Below are positions 30,600 through 41,086 of a stretch of DNA of 64,000 nucleotides, in pieces (position 1 is the stretch's first letter; every line of letters begins with the position of its first letter). The notes under the pieces are model-generated. The model was not told the DNA's origin. It was given only the letters and a program-made list of their open reading frames with translations, and made no database searches. Location of the stretch: contig CAKOHE010000043.1 in NCBI GenBank assembly GCA_934047225.1, positions 247,804-311,803 on the forward strand, given 5' to 3'. The position numbers were made by a program, and so were the translations under genes. The stretch is from Ypsolopha sequella (lineage: Eukaryota; Arthropoda; Insecta; Lepidoptera; Ypsolophidae).

Positions 30600-31070
30600 A
30601 ACGCCTCAGAAAATAACAGCGGACCACTTGATATTAAGGAAATCGCTTTGTACTACGATGTTGATCGCAGAGTTTTACTTGGAAATTGTCAATCTTCCAC
30701 CTGACCTTCGATCCTGGTCTTATTAAGTCATTACCATAGAACTTCTTAACGAACGAGAGCACATAACTCGAGATTGCGGCAATCCCTGTGGTAGGGTGCT
30801 GATTATCGGGCATTTCTTGGAAATTATCAGAATACCCACCTGACTTTCCATCCTGGCTTCACCACCATAGAACTCCTTAACGGATGACGGCATACCACTT
30901 AAGATTAAGGCAATCGCTTTGTATTAGGATGATGATTGCCGAATACTACTTGTAAATTGTAATTTCTCCACCTGAACTTTGATCTTCGGGTGACAGCACA
31001 TAACCTTGAGATTACGGCAATCAGTTTGTATTAGGGTGCTGATTATAGGGTATCTATTAAATATAATCAA
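30600..31070. repeat. Diverged tandem repeat, about 113-134 bp period, four units
   Basis: Related blocks recur at about 30626 (cacttgatattaaggaaatc), 30760 (aactcgagattgcggcaatc), 30893 (cacttaagattaaggcaatc) and 31006 (accttgagattacggcaatc). Each is followed by tttgtattagggtgctgatt-like sequence, and most are preceded by a caccTGA(C/A)cTT block. Strong divergence indicates an old array. Confidence 0.75.
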
Positions 31071-31146
31071 TTATTGCTTGTCCTTCGTTTTATATCAACA
31101 GCGCGTTTACAAGAACTATCCATATTACACAATTTGACCCGGCAAC

Positions 31147-31528
31147 ACTAAAAAGTGTAAAATAATAAACTTTTAACAAAAAATAGTAATCGACTTTGAA
31201 TGTAACTGCAGCCATTCGCTAAAAAGTTAAAAATAATTATAAAATGACCGATGGTACTGAAATAGCACTTTTTCTGACTTCTTTGTTCCTGAAAAATGTG
31301 TTCTTTAGAAGTCGCCGCGTTCCCTTGGATTTAGCAACACGAAAACCAATATAAGAGCGCCGACTTCTAGAGAACATATTTTTCAGGAAGAAAGAAGGCG
31401 AAAAAAGTGTTATTTCGGTACCATCGGTCATTTTATGATTATTTTTAACTTTTTAGCGAATGGCTGCAGTTACATTTGAAGTCCGTTACTATTTTTTTGT
31501 TAGGTTTATTTATGTTTTACATTTTAGT
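31147..31528. mobile_element. Foldback element, about 382 bp, arms about 170 bp
   Basis: The two halves are reverse complements for almost their full length. aactgcagccattcgctaaa on the left faces tttagcgaatggctgcagtt on the right. aaatgaccgatggtac faces gtaccatcggtcatttt, and gtgttctttagaagtcg faces cgacttctagagaacat. The loop is about 31311-31365. No coding sequence. Confidence 0.9.
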
Positions 31529-31674
31529 TTTATCCGTAAATGTAAGATCAATCATTCCTTAATAAAGTTGGGATTATTCTTATGCTTGCAAACTGGTAAC
31601 CCTTTTATCTAAATATGGCGCCACGGCCGTGACATTTGAAAACAAAATTGTAAAATTAATCATTTTTTGCAAAA

Positions 31675-31961
31675 ATGGTTATAGCATGCAGCGTGAAGGG
31701 CTGCAGAAGCGAAAGTTTTGGGAATTGTGGGATATCGTTTCATAGGTAAGGCATAATTTCAACGTTTTCTCGGAGAAATGATACATGTTTACTTTGATAC
31801 CGCTAGAGTAACCATGATATTGGGTTTTACATTACAGTCTTCCAAAAACTGAAAATATCCGAAGAAAATGGTTAGAAGTTTTAGGAAACGAAGTAAAGCG
31901 TAAAAATCCAGTAGTCTGCAGCCGCCATTTTAAAGCAGAAGACTTTAAATCAATAAAATAA
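31675..31961 (+). CDS. Small two-exon THAP-domain protein (possibly a transposase N terminus)
   Basis: Exon 1 is 31675-31745 (ATG GTT ATA GCA), ending AG|GTAAGG. Exon 2 is 31838-31961 after TTACAG. The joined frame contains CSVKGC, ISFH, LPKTENIRRKWLEVLGNEV, NPVVCSRHFKAEDF and stops soon after. That gives the C-x4-C and C-x2-H zinc ligands, the Pro and the Trp of a THAP DNA-binding domain. The usual AVPT tail is missing because TAA follows SIK. About 64 codons in all. An AATAAA (31952-31957) overlaps the stop region. It could be a genuine short THAP factor, or a truncated exon pair of a P-type transposase. Confidence 0.7.
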
Positions 31962-32292
31962 ATGTTTTGAATACAGTTTTTACTACCTACGTGGTCTCAA
32001 TCAATTATTTTTCAATTTGGTTACCCTACTTAGACAGAGATGAAATAATCTAGTATGACTTCTCTTTCTTCACGTTTTTTGAAACAAGTACTCAGTCCTG
32101 TTAGGGTATAGGTCCATGCACCTACCTAAACGCCATCTAGTGTAAAGACTGAAACCTGCGACTTTGTTTTATGTCCCCCATCACATGATGGCACCACTTT
32201 ATATGTATTATTTTTATTTATGCGCTAGTAGGGAAAATTCACCCCCCTGATGCTGATCACAAAGTTCTGCCTCCAAAAATGTGCGTTTGGAG

Positions 32293-33630
32293 CTCAGAAT
32301 AAGGAATACAAATAGAAGCCTGGCTAAAATAATACGCGGAGAAAGACACCTATCCTTGATTTTCTTACGAAATTCTAGTGCGTTAGAGAGAGAGATGCGT
32401 ATGTATTAGTTTTTTCTTAATCAAGTAGGTTGTCACTAGTTCGTTGCTTTGCTAGTGATGTAACAATGTCAATTTTTGACTACGATAAATAAATCAAATC
32501 GAAATGAACCACGACCAATCTGCTTACCACGCATTATATCGTATCAAAGTGTGAAAAAAAAGAGAATGAATGCAGGAGGCACCGACCTTTCTGGTGACAT
32601 CCTCTTGCTTTGGAAGGAGGCCATGATAATTAATAGCAAAGTGGTCTCTGTCTACCCCAGTGGGACACATGTTATATTGTGTAAATAAGGAATTAATGAA
32701 AGGTTATCTTTCGTTTAGCATAATATTTCTTATTAAGTACAAATCACCATATCGTAGGCAGGTAGGTACATAAGTTAAGTCCAATATTGTGCTTGTTTCT
32801 AGTACAAAAAATGCTGTAGCTTGTATCAGAGATACAACCGTAAACTATTTAAGTGGATACTTTTTAAGTCACCTCTTAACTCAGTCAAATAGATGTTCGT
32901 TGATGTCGCGTCTTTGTTCAATCAAGGAGGAAGGAATTAATCGCAACAATAGAAATCATAATAATCATAGACTTATAGGATTCGTAATAATAATATTATG
33001 TCAATGATGAGCGATGACAGCGCAATTACTATAGAGGTAATTTCAATTAATTTTTTTATTATTTCTATCAAATAAACATCAACTTATCTTGAATAATAAC
33101 TAATAACAAATAATGAATGATTAAAATACCTAATAACCTGTAATAAGAAATCAAATTATGTGCAGTTCAAGTCAATAAGCATTCCCAAAATTCATTTCAC
33201 GAAAGAACTCATCCAAATTACATCCGTCTGACATTTGTTTGGTTCAATCTAGTGACACACCAGCCCCCCTATTCTGTATCTTTAGTTGCCAACTGCACGA
33301 GGTGCCTATCATCAAAAACATAGCTAAAAACTGAAATTTCAAAATTGCCTTTAGTGGGTATTGAACTATTCACAATCTGTGTCGTCACTTCAAGTGCGAA
33401 AATATCCTTAGGACATCGGAATTCGATAGTATATCTATGTTTTTGATGATAGACACCCAGTCCAGAAGGCAACTAGAGATACACAATAGGCCCGCAGGAA
33501 AAAATATAAAGTAAGTGCGGTCCGTCGTTTCATTCACTCGTACACAGGAGTAATTTACGTTAGATGAGTACAATGGCTAATGCTCAGTTCTTATTTTAGC
33601 CAGGCTTCTATTTGTATTCCTTATTCTGAG
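32293..33630. mobile_element. Element or element pair bounded by a perfect 40 bp inverted repeat
   Basis: 32293-32332 is the exact reverse complement of 33591-33630 (ctcagaataaggaatacaaa facing tttgtattccttattctgag, and so on). Between them are 1.26 kb with a second, nested inverted-repeat element (33263-33492) and no coding region. Either a non-autonomous DNA transposon with 40 bp termini or two opposed copies of a short repeat. Confidence 0.75.
33263..33492. mobile_element. MITE with about 56 bp imperfect inverted repeats
   Basis: The left arm from 33268 (tattctgtatctttagttgc ... ctatcatcaaaaacatag) pairs with the right arm ending near 33490 (ctatgtttttgatgatag ... gcaactagagatacacaata). 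The inner 18 bp ctatcatcaaaaacatag is a perfect match (33306-33323 against 33435-33452). A truncated relative is at 8346-8458. Confidence 0.88.
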
Positions 33631-33659
33631 GTTTGGAGTAAAGGAAGTGTGCCTTCGCG

Positions 33660-34985
33660 GCAGCGAGCTACGTTCCTATTGGTTGCTTGCAAAAATACCA
33701 CTTCCGTTCCTCCAAAAACATTACAAAAACAATAACTTGGCCAATTAACTTAAACCTAACCCTACCTGTGGAATGGAGACAATTATCATTTTATTTACAA
33801 GGCTTTGTACATAGAAATTAGCAATGTTATGAAAATAATTGAAACTCACTAACTCGAATACAAACATGGCGGTTGTATAAACCGGAAACACATTTTATAG
33901 ACTTGAAAACTTTGATCACATAAATTATGCAAAATGACATGAGTAACTAAATTAAAATCTACGAGGTAACTCAAGTAAATTAACATTATCTTAGGCATTA
34001 ATAATTAGAAATAAGTAAGGAAAGTTTCTAAATCAAAATCTAACAACATTCCAAGAATAATTTTAAAGCTTCCGGGTTAAATTATTCATAATTTATTTTT
34101 GTGTAAGTATATTTTTTGTTTGTATGTAAATACATTTTTGTAGTTTAATTATTTTAACGAAAATAAACTTATGTTCGTTCCTTGGTGGCATAATATATAG
34201 GTAGGTACATACATTGAATTATGTACTGTCAAATGCTTTTTTATTTTATATACTACACAAACGCAGTAATATTGTGGATTTCACTGCGCCAAACTGTTTC
34301 TGCCTCACCATCAATCAGTATATTTAAGAAAAGAATAAAAGATTACTTACTACCTGTATAGGTATATATGATTAGTAGGTTATATAATTTTTAGTAAGCA
34401 AAATTTTTGTTCCTATATTTCGGACCCTTGGTTATAATTTTATAATACTTATGATGAAATGAAATCTAGAATAAATATAAAAATCCGTAGATTTTTCATT
34501 CATATTTCCGTAGACGACGCCCAAATTCCGCAGATCTATGTAACAACACTTCATGAAATCATTTGAATTCTTCTGGAATCGGATACTTTTCGAAATGTTC
34601 CGGTGATTCGCCTGATTCAGCGCGAAAAGATGTGCGAGAATAGAATCCAAAAATTAGTTTCGTTCGGCTTGTTTGGAGTATATGAATGTGCTTTTATCAC
34701 ATCTCACTCACACAATCATATAACACCCCTCAGTGTAATTCTCCTGGTGTACTGCTCTCATCTGACTGTATTACTTCTTCGTTACTTCTAAATTCGTGAT
34801 CGTAATCATTTTCTACCAAATCACTCAATTGATTTTCCAAATAATGATTTTCTGGTGCTATAATTTCACTTTTCTTTTCTGAGTTAACTATGTTATCTAC
34901 GGAACCACTTTCTGTAATGCAGTTTGCCACTTCACCGCACACACTAGAGGTTCCTTGCTCTAAAATAACTTTTGTATTACACATT
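33660..34985. other. AT-rich DNA without recognised features
   Basis: No supported gene. An acidic 84-codon frame on the minus strand (34730-34984) has no motif I recognise. Confidence 0.5.
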
Positions 34986-34999
34986 AACGAATGATGCTT

Positions 35000-35672
35000 T
35001 AACGTCGGGTTATTCCTCCTATCAGGCTGAATGGATCTACTCTAGAAAGAGTGGATAAATTTAAATACTTAGGCCACATATTGACGTCCAACCTCAAAGA
35101 TAATGATGACATTGAGAGGGAACGGAGGGCATTGTCGATCAGAGCGAACATGATTGCTCGCAGATTTTTCTGGTGCTCCAAGCGGGTTAAAATAACCCTT
35201 TTTAAGGCGTACTGCACCTCATTTTATACGTCATGTAGTATGTGGGCCTTCTATTCGCAAAAATCGTACAGTGCCCTCCGGGTACAGTGTAATAACGCGT
35301 TTCGGAGTTTGCTGGGGCTGTCCCGACGCTGCAGTGCGTCAGGTATGTTTGCGGAAGCGCGCACAGATTGCTTCTGCACAACAATACGCAAGCGTGCCGC
35401 CTCGCTGGTGCGCCGTGTGCGGGCCAGCTCCAACATTCTCCTGTCTACCATTGCGGCCAGGCTCGACTGTCCCTATCTGAGTCGCAGCTCCCTGCTGCAC
35501 GCAAGCGTCCCAGCCTGGCGGAGAGCACTCACATATAGGTACAGTCCAATATGATTAAATGCTAATATTATTTATTTATTTACTACATAATATTAGAATA
35601 AGAAATATTGTTACTAACAAATTATGGGTTGATATTGTAGCCTGAAATAAATGTATTTATTATTATTATGTA
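35000..35672 (+). pseudogene. 5'-truncated LINE: C-terminal part of a reverse transcriptase ORF plus 3' tail
   Basis: The frame to TGA 35554 reads DKFKYLGHILTSNLKDNDDI, ERERRALSIRANMIARRFFW, KITLFKAYCTSFYTSCSMWA, QCNNAFRSLLGLSRRCSASG and MFAEARTDCF. Y-L-G-H after the palm followed by this thumb/connection region is a common insect non-LTR (CR1/jockey-superfamily type) ORF2 C terminus. Catalytic motifs lie upstream and are absent, as in 5'-truncated insertions. The 3' end has an (ATT)n-type tail near 35655-35672. Confidence 0.8.
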
Positions 35673-35965
35673 TTTGTAAAGTTTCCATGAAAATCTTTTT
35701 GACTAAATAGCTTAGTACATTTTATATTAATAAAAAGCCGACCTTTTGCTACTTTTCCACGAATCCGTCCCACTCGCACTGAGGATTTTTTCGCATATGG
35801 AGTAACAGGGACGCTAAATTTTTTTCGTATCGCCTTAATCGCTCGATACAACATGTCTATCCCTCTCGAGGTAGATCAACAGAGTGAGAGAGAGAGAGCA
35901 CTGTATCACGCTCCATCGAGCTCGATATGGTTTGTTCTGCAGGTGTTTATTTCACTGATATATTG

Positions 35966-36381
35966 GGTCTTTACATATGAAATTGCCGTTTTCTATAAAG
36001 AATTTGAAGGAAACTCAAATTTCAGTACTAACATTTTTGCATTTTTTTAGGAATGACAAATCCAAATTATGTCATTTCTTATAATGTATGAATGAGACAA
36101 CATTAAGCTGACAGCAACATTAATTTAATTTTTGAAAAGTGTCAGCTGTATAAAAGGACTACGAATCTGATCATGGAAATGGGTGGCATTTAGGACGAAC
36201 TGTTTGTAAATATTTAATTTTTATAATCAAACTGAAAATAAAAACAAAATTTAATACGTAGATGTTCAACCTTGAAATCAACTTTCAAACAAAAAACAAA
36301 TAATTGAAATAGCTATAGAATTACAGGAATGATAACTCATTCATCTGTAAGAAAATTTCGGCAATTTCATATGTAAAGACC
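35966..36381. mobile_element. Non-coding element with perfect 23 bp terminal inverted repeats
   Basis: ggtctttacatatgaaattg at 35966 and its full reverse complement at 36359-36381 bound 416 bp of AT-rich DNA. The pairing extends imperfectly outside (atattg / caatat). Confidence 0.8.
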
Positions 36382-36463
36382 TATTATTCAATATAATCTG
36401 TCTCGTAGCAGGAGCGAATACAAGTGACACTTGTACCACAAAATAGATACTACCAAGGCCGGC

Positions 36464-36618
36464 TCCATACAACAAGCGAAAACAGACGCACACATGCATA
36501 CACGCGTACGTATGATGATCTCGGCAGAATTTCGTATTGGCATTCGACCGACTTCATCCGAGATCGTCGTACGTACGCGTCTATGTGTGCGTGCGTCTGT
36601 TTTCGCTAGTTATGCGGA
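36464..36618. mobile_element. Foldback, 155 bp, about 60 bp arms
   Basis: tccatacaacaagcgaaaac, agacgcacacatg, acgcgtacgta and gatctcgg pair with ccgagatc, tacgtacgcgt, gtgcgtct and gttttcgctagttatgcgga. The loop is near 36525-36555. Two overlapping plus-strand frames here are by-products. Confidence 0.85.
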
Positions 36619-37378
36619 GTGAACCTTCTGTAAGTGGTTATTTTGTGCTTGCTGTGGTCGCGTAGTCAGCACGTAGCTCGTAGACGTCGTAGCGTAGCTA
36701 TAAATTTTGGAAATATACATGCTGTAAATAACCTGCGACCTTTAAATAAGGCCACGTACTGATCATACTGCACAACTATGTGAAAAAAAATTACCCGCGC
36801 AAGCTTTCAGAGAAAAAATGCGGTAAAATTGATTTTATTAACAGTTTTGATGCATATAAAACATTTTATTTATGAACAGAAAATCACTTGTACTATCCCA
36901 CAAATTCATTTAGAACTTCCTGACCGGTTTCGCCTTTGATGATGATGATGATGCCTCGTGGCAGTTTTCGGTCATAGTGACTGATCAAGGCTCAGAGCTT
37001 CGCTGGTGAGCCCTCCAATGGCTGACATAGCCTATTTTGGCCTTTTATCAAATTTCAAGTTGACATTTATTTATTTTACATAAGTGGGTACAAGATGAAG
37101 GATATGTACATGTTTATGCTTAGTCTATAACAATGTGGTACCATAACAAAGGTGTTGCTGTTTCCTAGCTAGGTTTTTAGGTCTGTAAGTAAGGAGTAAC
37201 AGCGGCATTCTCCTTGTGTTGGGAGCAGTTAAATTGTAAAGTTAAAAGTAACTTGAAAATTAAAATAAATTTAAACAAAAACAAAAGGAGTGTGTCAGTG
37301 TGGTAGGGTGTGTGCGTGTGTGTTTGTAAGGGTGTGTTATTGTGTGAGGATGTGTTAGTGATAAGCGTATCCCTAGCC

Positions 37379-37590
37379 CTACGACTGTGGTCTTGGGATC
37401 AGTTTATTGAAAGTGCGATTGCACAGGCTACATATCAAAAGCCCATTTACATAATTACAGGGGATGGCCGCAGATGGTCTTGCGTGGATCTCATCACGTT
37501 TGGCGTCGAGAACAGCTTTACGTTCTTCTTCAAACTCAAACACCTTCTTTTGAACAGTGAGCCTCCATCCAGGACTGTCTTGGGCTAAAT
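37379..37590 (-). pseudogene. LINE ORF2 C-terminal tail fragment with zinc-finger-like end
   Basis: Reading leftwards: LAQDSPGWRLTVQKKVFEFE, EERKAVLDAKRDEIHARPSA and NGLLICSLCNRTF, then stop at 37379-37381. The D-R/S-x-x-W-R helix, charged linker and terminal C-x2-C finger match the extreme C terminus of a common insect LINE ORF2 family. The second zinc pair is missing. CA-rich sequence follows. Confidence 0.6.
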
Positions 37591-37681
37591 CTTTTCGCCT
37601 TTATGGCATTATCAAATGATACAATTTTTTACAAATACAATTTTTTTTTAATATTATTAAAACTCGCGTGAGCTGACATAC

Positions 37682-37934
37682 TAAATTATTATTACATACG
37701 GCTTGAACACTCACGTGTGATTGTTGTTGACTATATGCCAACCGTTTCAGTGCGTGCGTGCAGCTCGCCGATCGGCAGCTGCCAGTGCCCGTTTGACAAC
37801 GACGGTGAACGCCGCGTCGTCGTCCTAAGAACGACACTCGCCTTGATAATGCCGAAATTGTATCGGTGAAACGGTTGGCATATAGTCAACAACAATCACA
37901 CGTGAGTGTTCAAGCCGTATGTAATAATAATTTA
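37682..37934. mobile_element. MITE/snapback element with perfect 68 bp inverted repeats
   Basis: 37682-37749 is the exact reverse complement of 37867-37934 (taaattattattacatacgg facing ccgtatgtaataataattta). A 117 bp GC-richer loop separates them. No mismatch seen, so a young element. Confidence 0.93.
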
Positions 37935-38297
37935 CAATTTTTTTTTATTTATAGACAAGTAATTTTTACAATTCTTTGGAAGCTCCTTTTAAGCTAACAA
38001 TAACCTGTATTAGGAGGGACCGTTCTTCCCTTGTTACATTGTTTTTGTACTTTTGTGAGTAGGAGAAAGGGTGAGTTGGTGTATGTGTTTGAGAGGGTGT
38101 GTGAGGGTGTGTGTGCGTTTGTAGTGTATGTGCTGAAATCTGTGTGGTATACATATATTAGCTTTTTTTAATAATTTTATATAAATATGATAATTTTATT
38201 TCTATAGGAAAAATTAAATACATAAATCAGGTAGTTATACTAAATGAATTTCTAATGGAAATGGAAGGCGAAAAAAGTTTGTGGCGTTAAAATAGTA

Positions 38298-38413
38298 GTT
38301 TATGCTACAAGGGCGAAAAGGAATAAATTACGAGGACGATTTAAAACACGAGCGTAGCGAGCGTTTTAAACGTAACCGAGTAATTTATTGCTCTTACGCC
38401 CATGTATCATATT
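38298..38413. mobile_element. Imperfect palindrome with 'gagcgtagcgagcg' core
   Basis: gggcgaaaaggaataaatta and gtaatttattgctcttacgc face each other across gttttaaac words and a cgagcgtagcgagcg centre. A repeated insect intergenic foldback. Confidence 0.7.
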
Positions 38414-38993
38414 ACGTTTTTCAATGCATAGTGTGAGGAAATAAAACAAAAATATAATCTTGTGAACTTTAAATTATGATTGGCTTAAAAGGACTGTATC
38501 AAGAGCCGTTAAACTGTGGAAAAAAAAGTATAACATTTATGGTACACAGAAAAGGTTGCAGGTTAGCCAACTTGTAGTAAATAAATTAAAAAAATAATAA
38601 TAATAAAGCCCTAGGGCAAAATAATCGACTTTCTGTTCGGTTTTGATGCCATATTCGTGTTGTACGCTACGCGGTAGTAGGCTATAAGAAGAACTATATT
38701 TAGCTTTGGCTACGGGGTGCAGCGTAGCAATTATGAATTATATATAGGTATACAAAACCACAATTAAAAGTCTCAAGTCTGTTAATGGAAGTATGAAAGA
38801 CATACTGTTATTTTATTGTATTAATGGTACTAATGACATTAATGACATATAAATTCACACTGAAGACTCGGTAAGTAGTCGGTGTCAAGGTGCGATGACC
38901 CTTTTTTGGGAAATACGCAAATAACTTTTTTCCTATTCCCTACAAACGCAAGCGTAGCCCCGAGTCAATAAATGAAAGAAAAAAAATGTATTT

Positions 38994-39418
38994 TGTAACA
39001 AAGGACTCAAATAAAAGTATAGATTTCTTTAAATAAATCTTTAATTATTTTATATTTTCGCTCAGTCAACGGGCGGAGTAACGCCTTACAATTTAGTCTA
39101 GCAAAAATGAATCCAAAATCAACTCAATGCACGTTTATATAGGCAGGCGTAGCTTCCCCCTCCACTGCGGCTGCAGTGGGCGATTGCACGGCGCGCGCGG
39201 CTCGAGGCGGCGTGACGTCAGCATGACGCACGGCTATGGCTTGGCTTGGCTTGGCTTGGCTTGGCTTGGCTTGGTTTGGCTTGGCTTGGCTTGGCTTGGC
39301 TTGGCTTGGCATGGCATGGCTTGGCATGGCTTGGCTTGGCTTGGCTTGGCTTGGCTTGGCTTGGCTTGGCTTGGCTTGGCTTGGCTTGGCTTGGCTTGGC
39401 TTGGCGTTGGTTGTTACA
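38994..39418 (-). repeat. LTR (3') of gypsy A with TTGGC pentanucleotide array
   Basis: 425 bp. On the minus strand a TATATAAA box (plus 39131-39138) lies downstream of a (GCCAA)n array (plus 39236-39407). So the array is in U3, upstream of the promoter. Compared with the other LTR it has a longer array and about 10 extra bases near 39020. Confidence 0.9.
39236..39407. repeat. (TTGGC)n microsatellite within LTR A
   Basis: About 34 units with rare TTGGT and ATGGC variants. It keeps frames open on both strands, giving spurious Ala-Trp-Leu-Gly and Gln-Ala-Lys-Pro-Ser proteins. Confidence 0.97.
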
Positions 39419-39699
39419 GTCGGCCATCCTGCAACAATTGCTCCCGCAATGGAAACAGAAAAAGTGTGTTTAACTTTCTAAAAGTTCAATCAGATCTTCG
39501 GTTTCTAACTGCTAGTCAGAATTGCAAGCATAATCTGACATGGGGCTAAGCTTTTATAGGGACTCAACGCGTCAGATGCTACTAAGGCCGCAAAACTCTT
39601 ATAACCTCATATACCCTTGATACTCCATCGTTACCAATCACCTTGGTAATAATGTAGAGGCCTGAATACAAGTCTTCTAATTTTGTATTTACTTTACTC

Positions 39700-41086
39700 G
39701 CACTGCTAGTAGGGGCATGCTTCTACACTGTTTTTACGCCGTTTGTCGTAATTACATTTCATTCGTTCAGAAACACTCCAGTATATCCGTACACCAGCTT
39801 TGGTGCGCTTTGTCTGCACCGATTCTTTTTCGTTACCGGGGATTATAACATCGCAGACTGACCTACCAGATTGTGTAAACATCAGTTCGTATGGCTTAAA
39901 GCCAGTTGTAGCGTTCACCGTGTTATTTATGCCCCAAAAAACGTCCGGTAATGTATTATCCCAGTTGTTTGCCGTTTCACTAGAATCAGTAGCCCTTAAC
40001 GCATATAAAATAGTGCGGTTAGTTCGTTATACCTGACCATTAGTACGCGTACAAGCGATAGCATTCAATATATGCCGAAATTGTTTCTGTAACGAAAATA
40101 GCTTAAAATAGCTTAAAATATCGACTGGTAAAGGCTTTCCCATGATCTGAAACTACGCGTCCGGGGTACTCAAAAAGACTGGACATTTTTTAAAGGACTC
40201 TAATCGTTTCTACGGAATTTACGGTGCGGGTTGGCTCGGCTATAATAAATTTACTGAATGAGTCAGTGATAACCAAAATAAATTGGTACTTTTTTTTTGT
40301 CTTAAAAAAGGGTCCGAGATGATCCACGTGGATCATATTCACAGGCTCTGAAGGTTTAGGAATAGGATGTAGTCTACCCTCTTTTCTACTTTATGCCCCT
40401 TTCCCATACGCTCAATATAGGCAGGATGTAACGTATTTCCTTAAATATCTTGACATTTTAGGAAACCAATAATCGTTTTTTATTAGCTCTAAACATCGTT
40501 TTAAGCCTATGTGTCCTGTCTCAACACGATGCATCTGCACTATCCTTCACTGGGCTAAACTAGGTACTACTAAGCAATTGCCGTCAAGGGTTTTTTTTAT
40601 AGAGCCTGCCATCAATTAACACGTAGTCATTAACTATATCACTGTCATTTTCTAAAAGATCAATGGTATGTTTCACTTTTTCGTCCTGACACTGTACTGC
40701 ATAGAACCAATCGGCAATTTCTAACCTATTCACATTCGCAACGTCAATGGGGTTTCGCTTTAAAGCGTCAACGTGTCTCATTCGTTCTCCAGGCCTATAT
40801 TCGATTCTGATATCATAATCTTGAATTAACATCCACCATCTTGCTATGCGTGGGATGATATCGCGTTTTGTTAGTGTGTCGCGTACAGCACTGCAATCTG
40901 TTACTACTTTCACATGTATACCCACTATATAGACACGAAATCTTCGCAACGATTCAACTACTGATAGAGTTTCAAGTTGTGGTACACGCTCTCTTCGCGA
41001 CTTGTTACTCGGTTAAAATACATAACCGGTCGCAATGTGTCATCGGTTTGCGCTGTAATAATATCCCAGCAATAGCTAGTTTGCAT
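39700..41086 (-). pseudogene. Gypsy A RNase H and integrase remnants
   Basis: 40949-40584 reads VYIVGIHVKVVTDCSAVRDT, RIARWWMLIQDYDIRIEYRP and HVDALKRNP (RNase H C terminus and tether), then the start of integrase. RNase H N-terminal sequence (AGILLQ, RPVMYFNRVTSREE) is found at 41070-40955 in shifted frames. About 40010-39706 holds the integrase end (TLPDVFWGIN then NTVNATTGFKPYELM). The integrase core between them has several stops. Element B interrupts the RNase H start at 41086. Confidence 0.8.

Noticed and set aside
34730..34984. Acidic 84-codon frame on the minus strand
   Set aside because: No recognisable domain and no splice or promoter context; cannot be supported as a gene.
39124..39549. 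Ala-Trp-Leu-Gly and Gln-Ala-Lys-Pro-Ser repeat proteins (also 60479-60877)
   Set aside because: Products of the TTGGC microsatellite inside LTR A.
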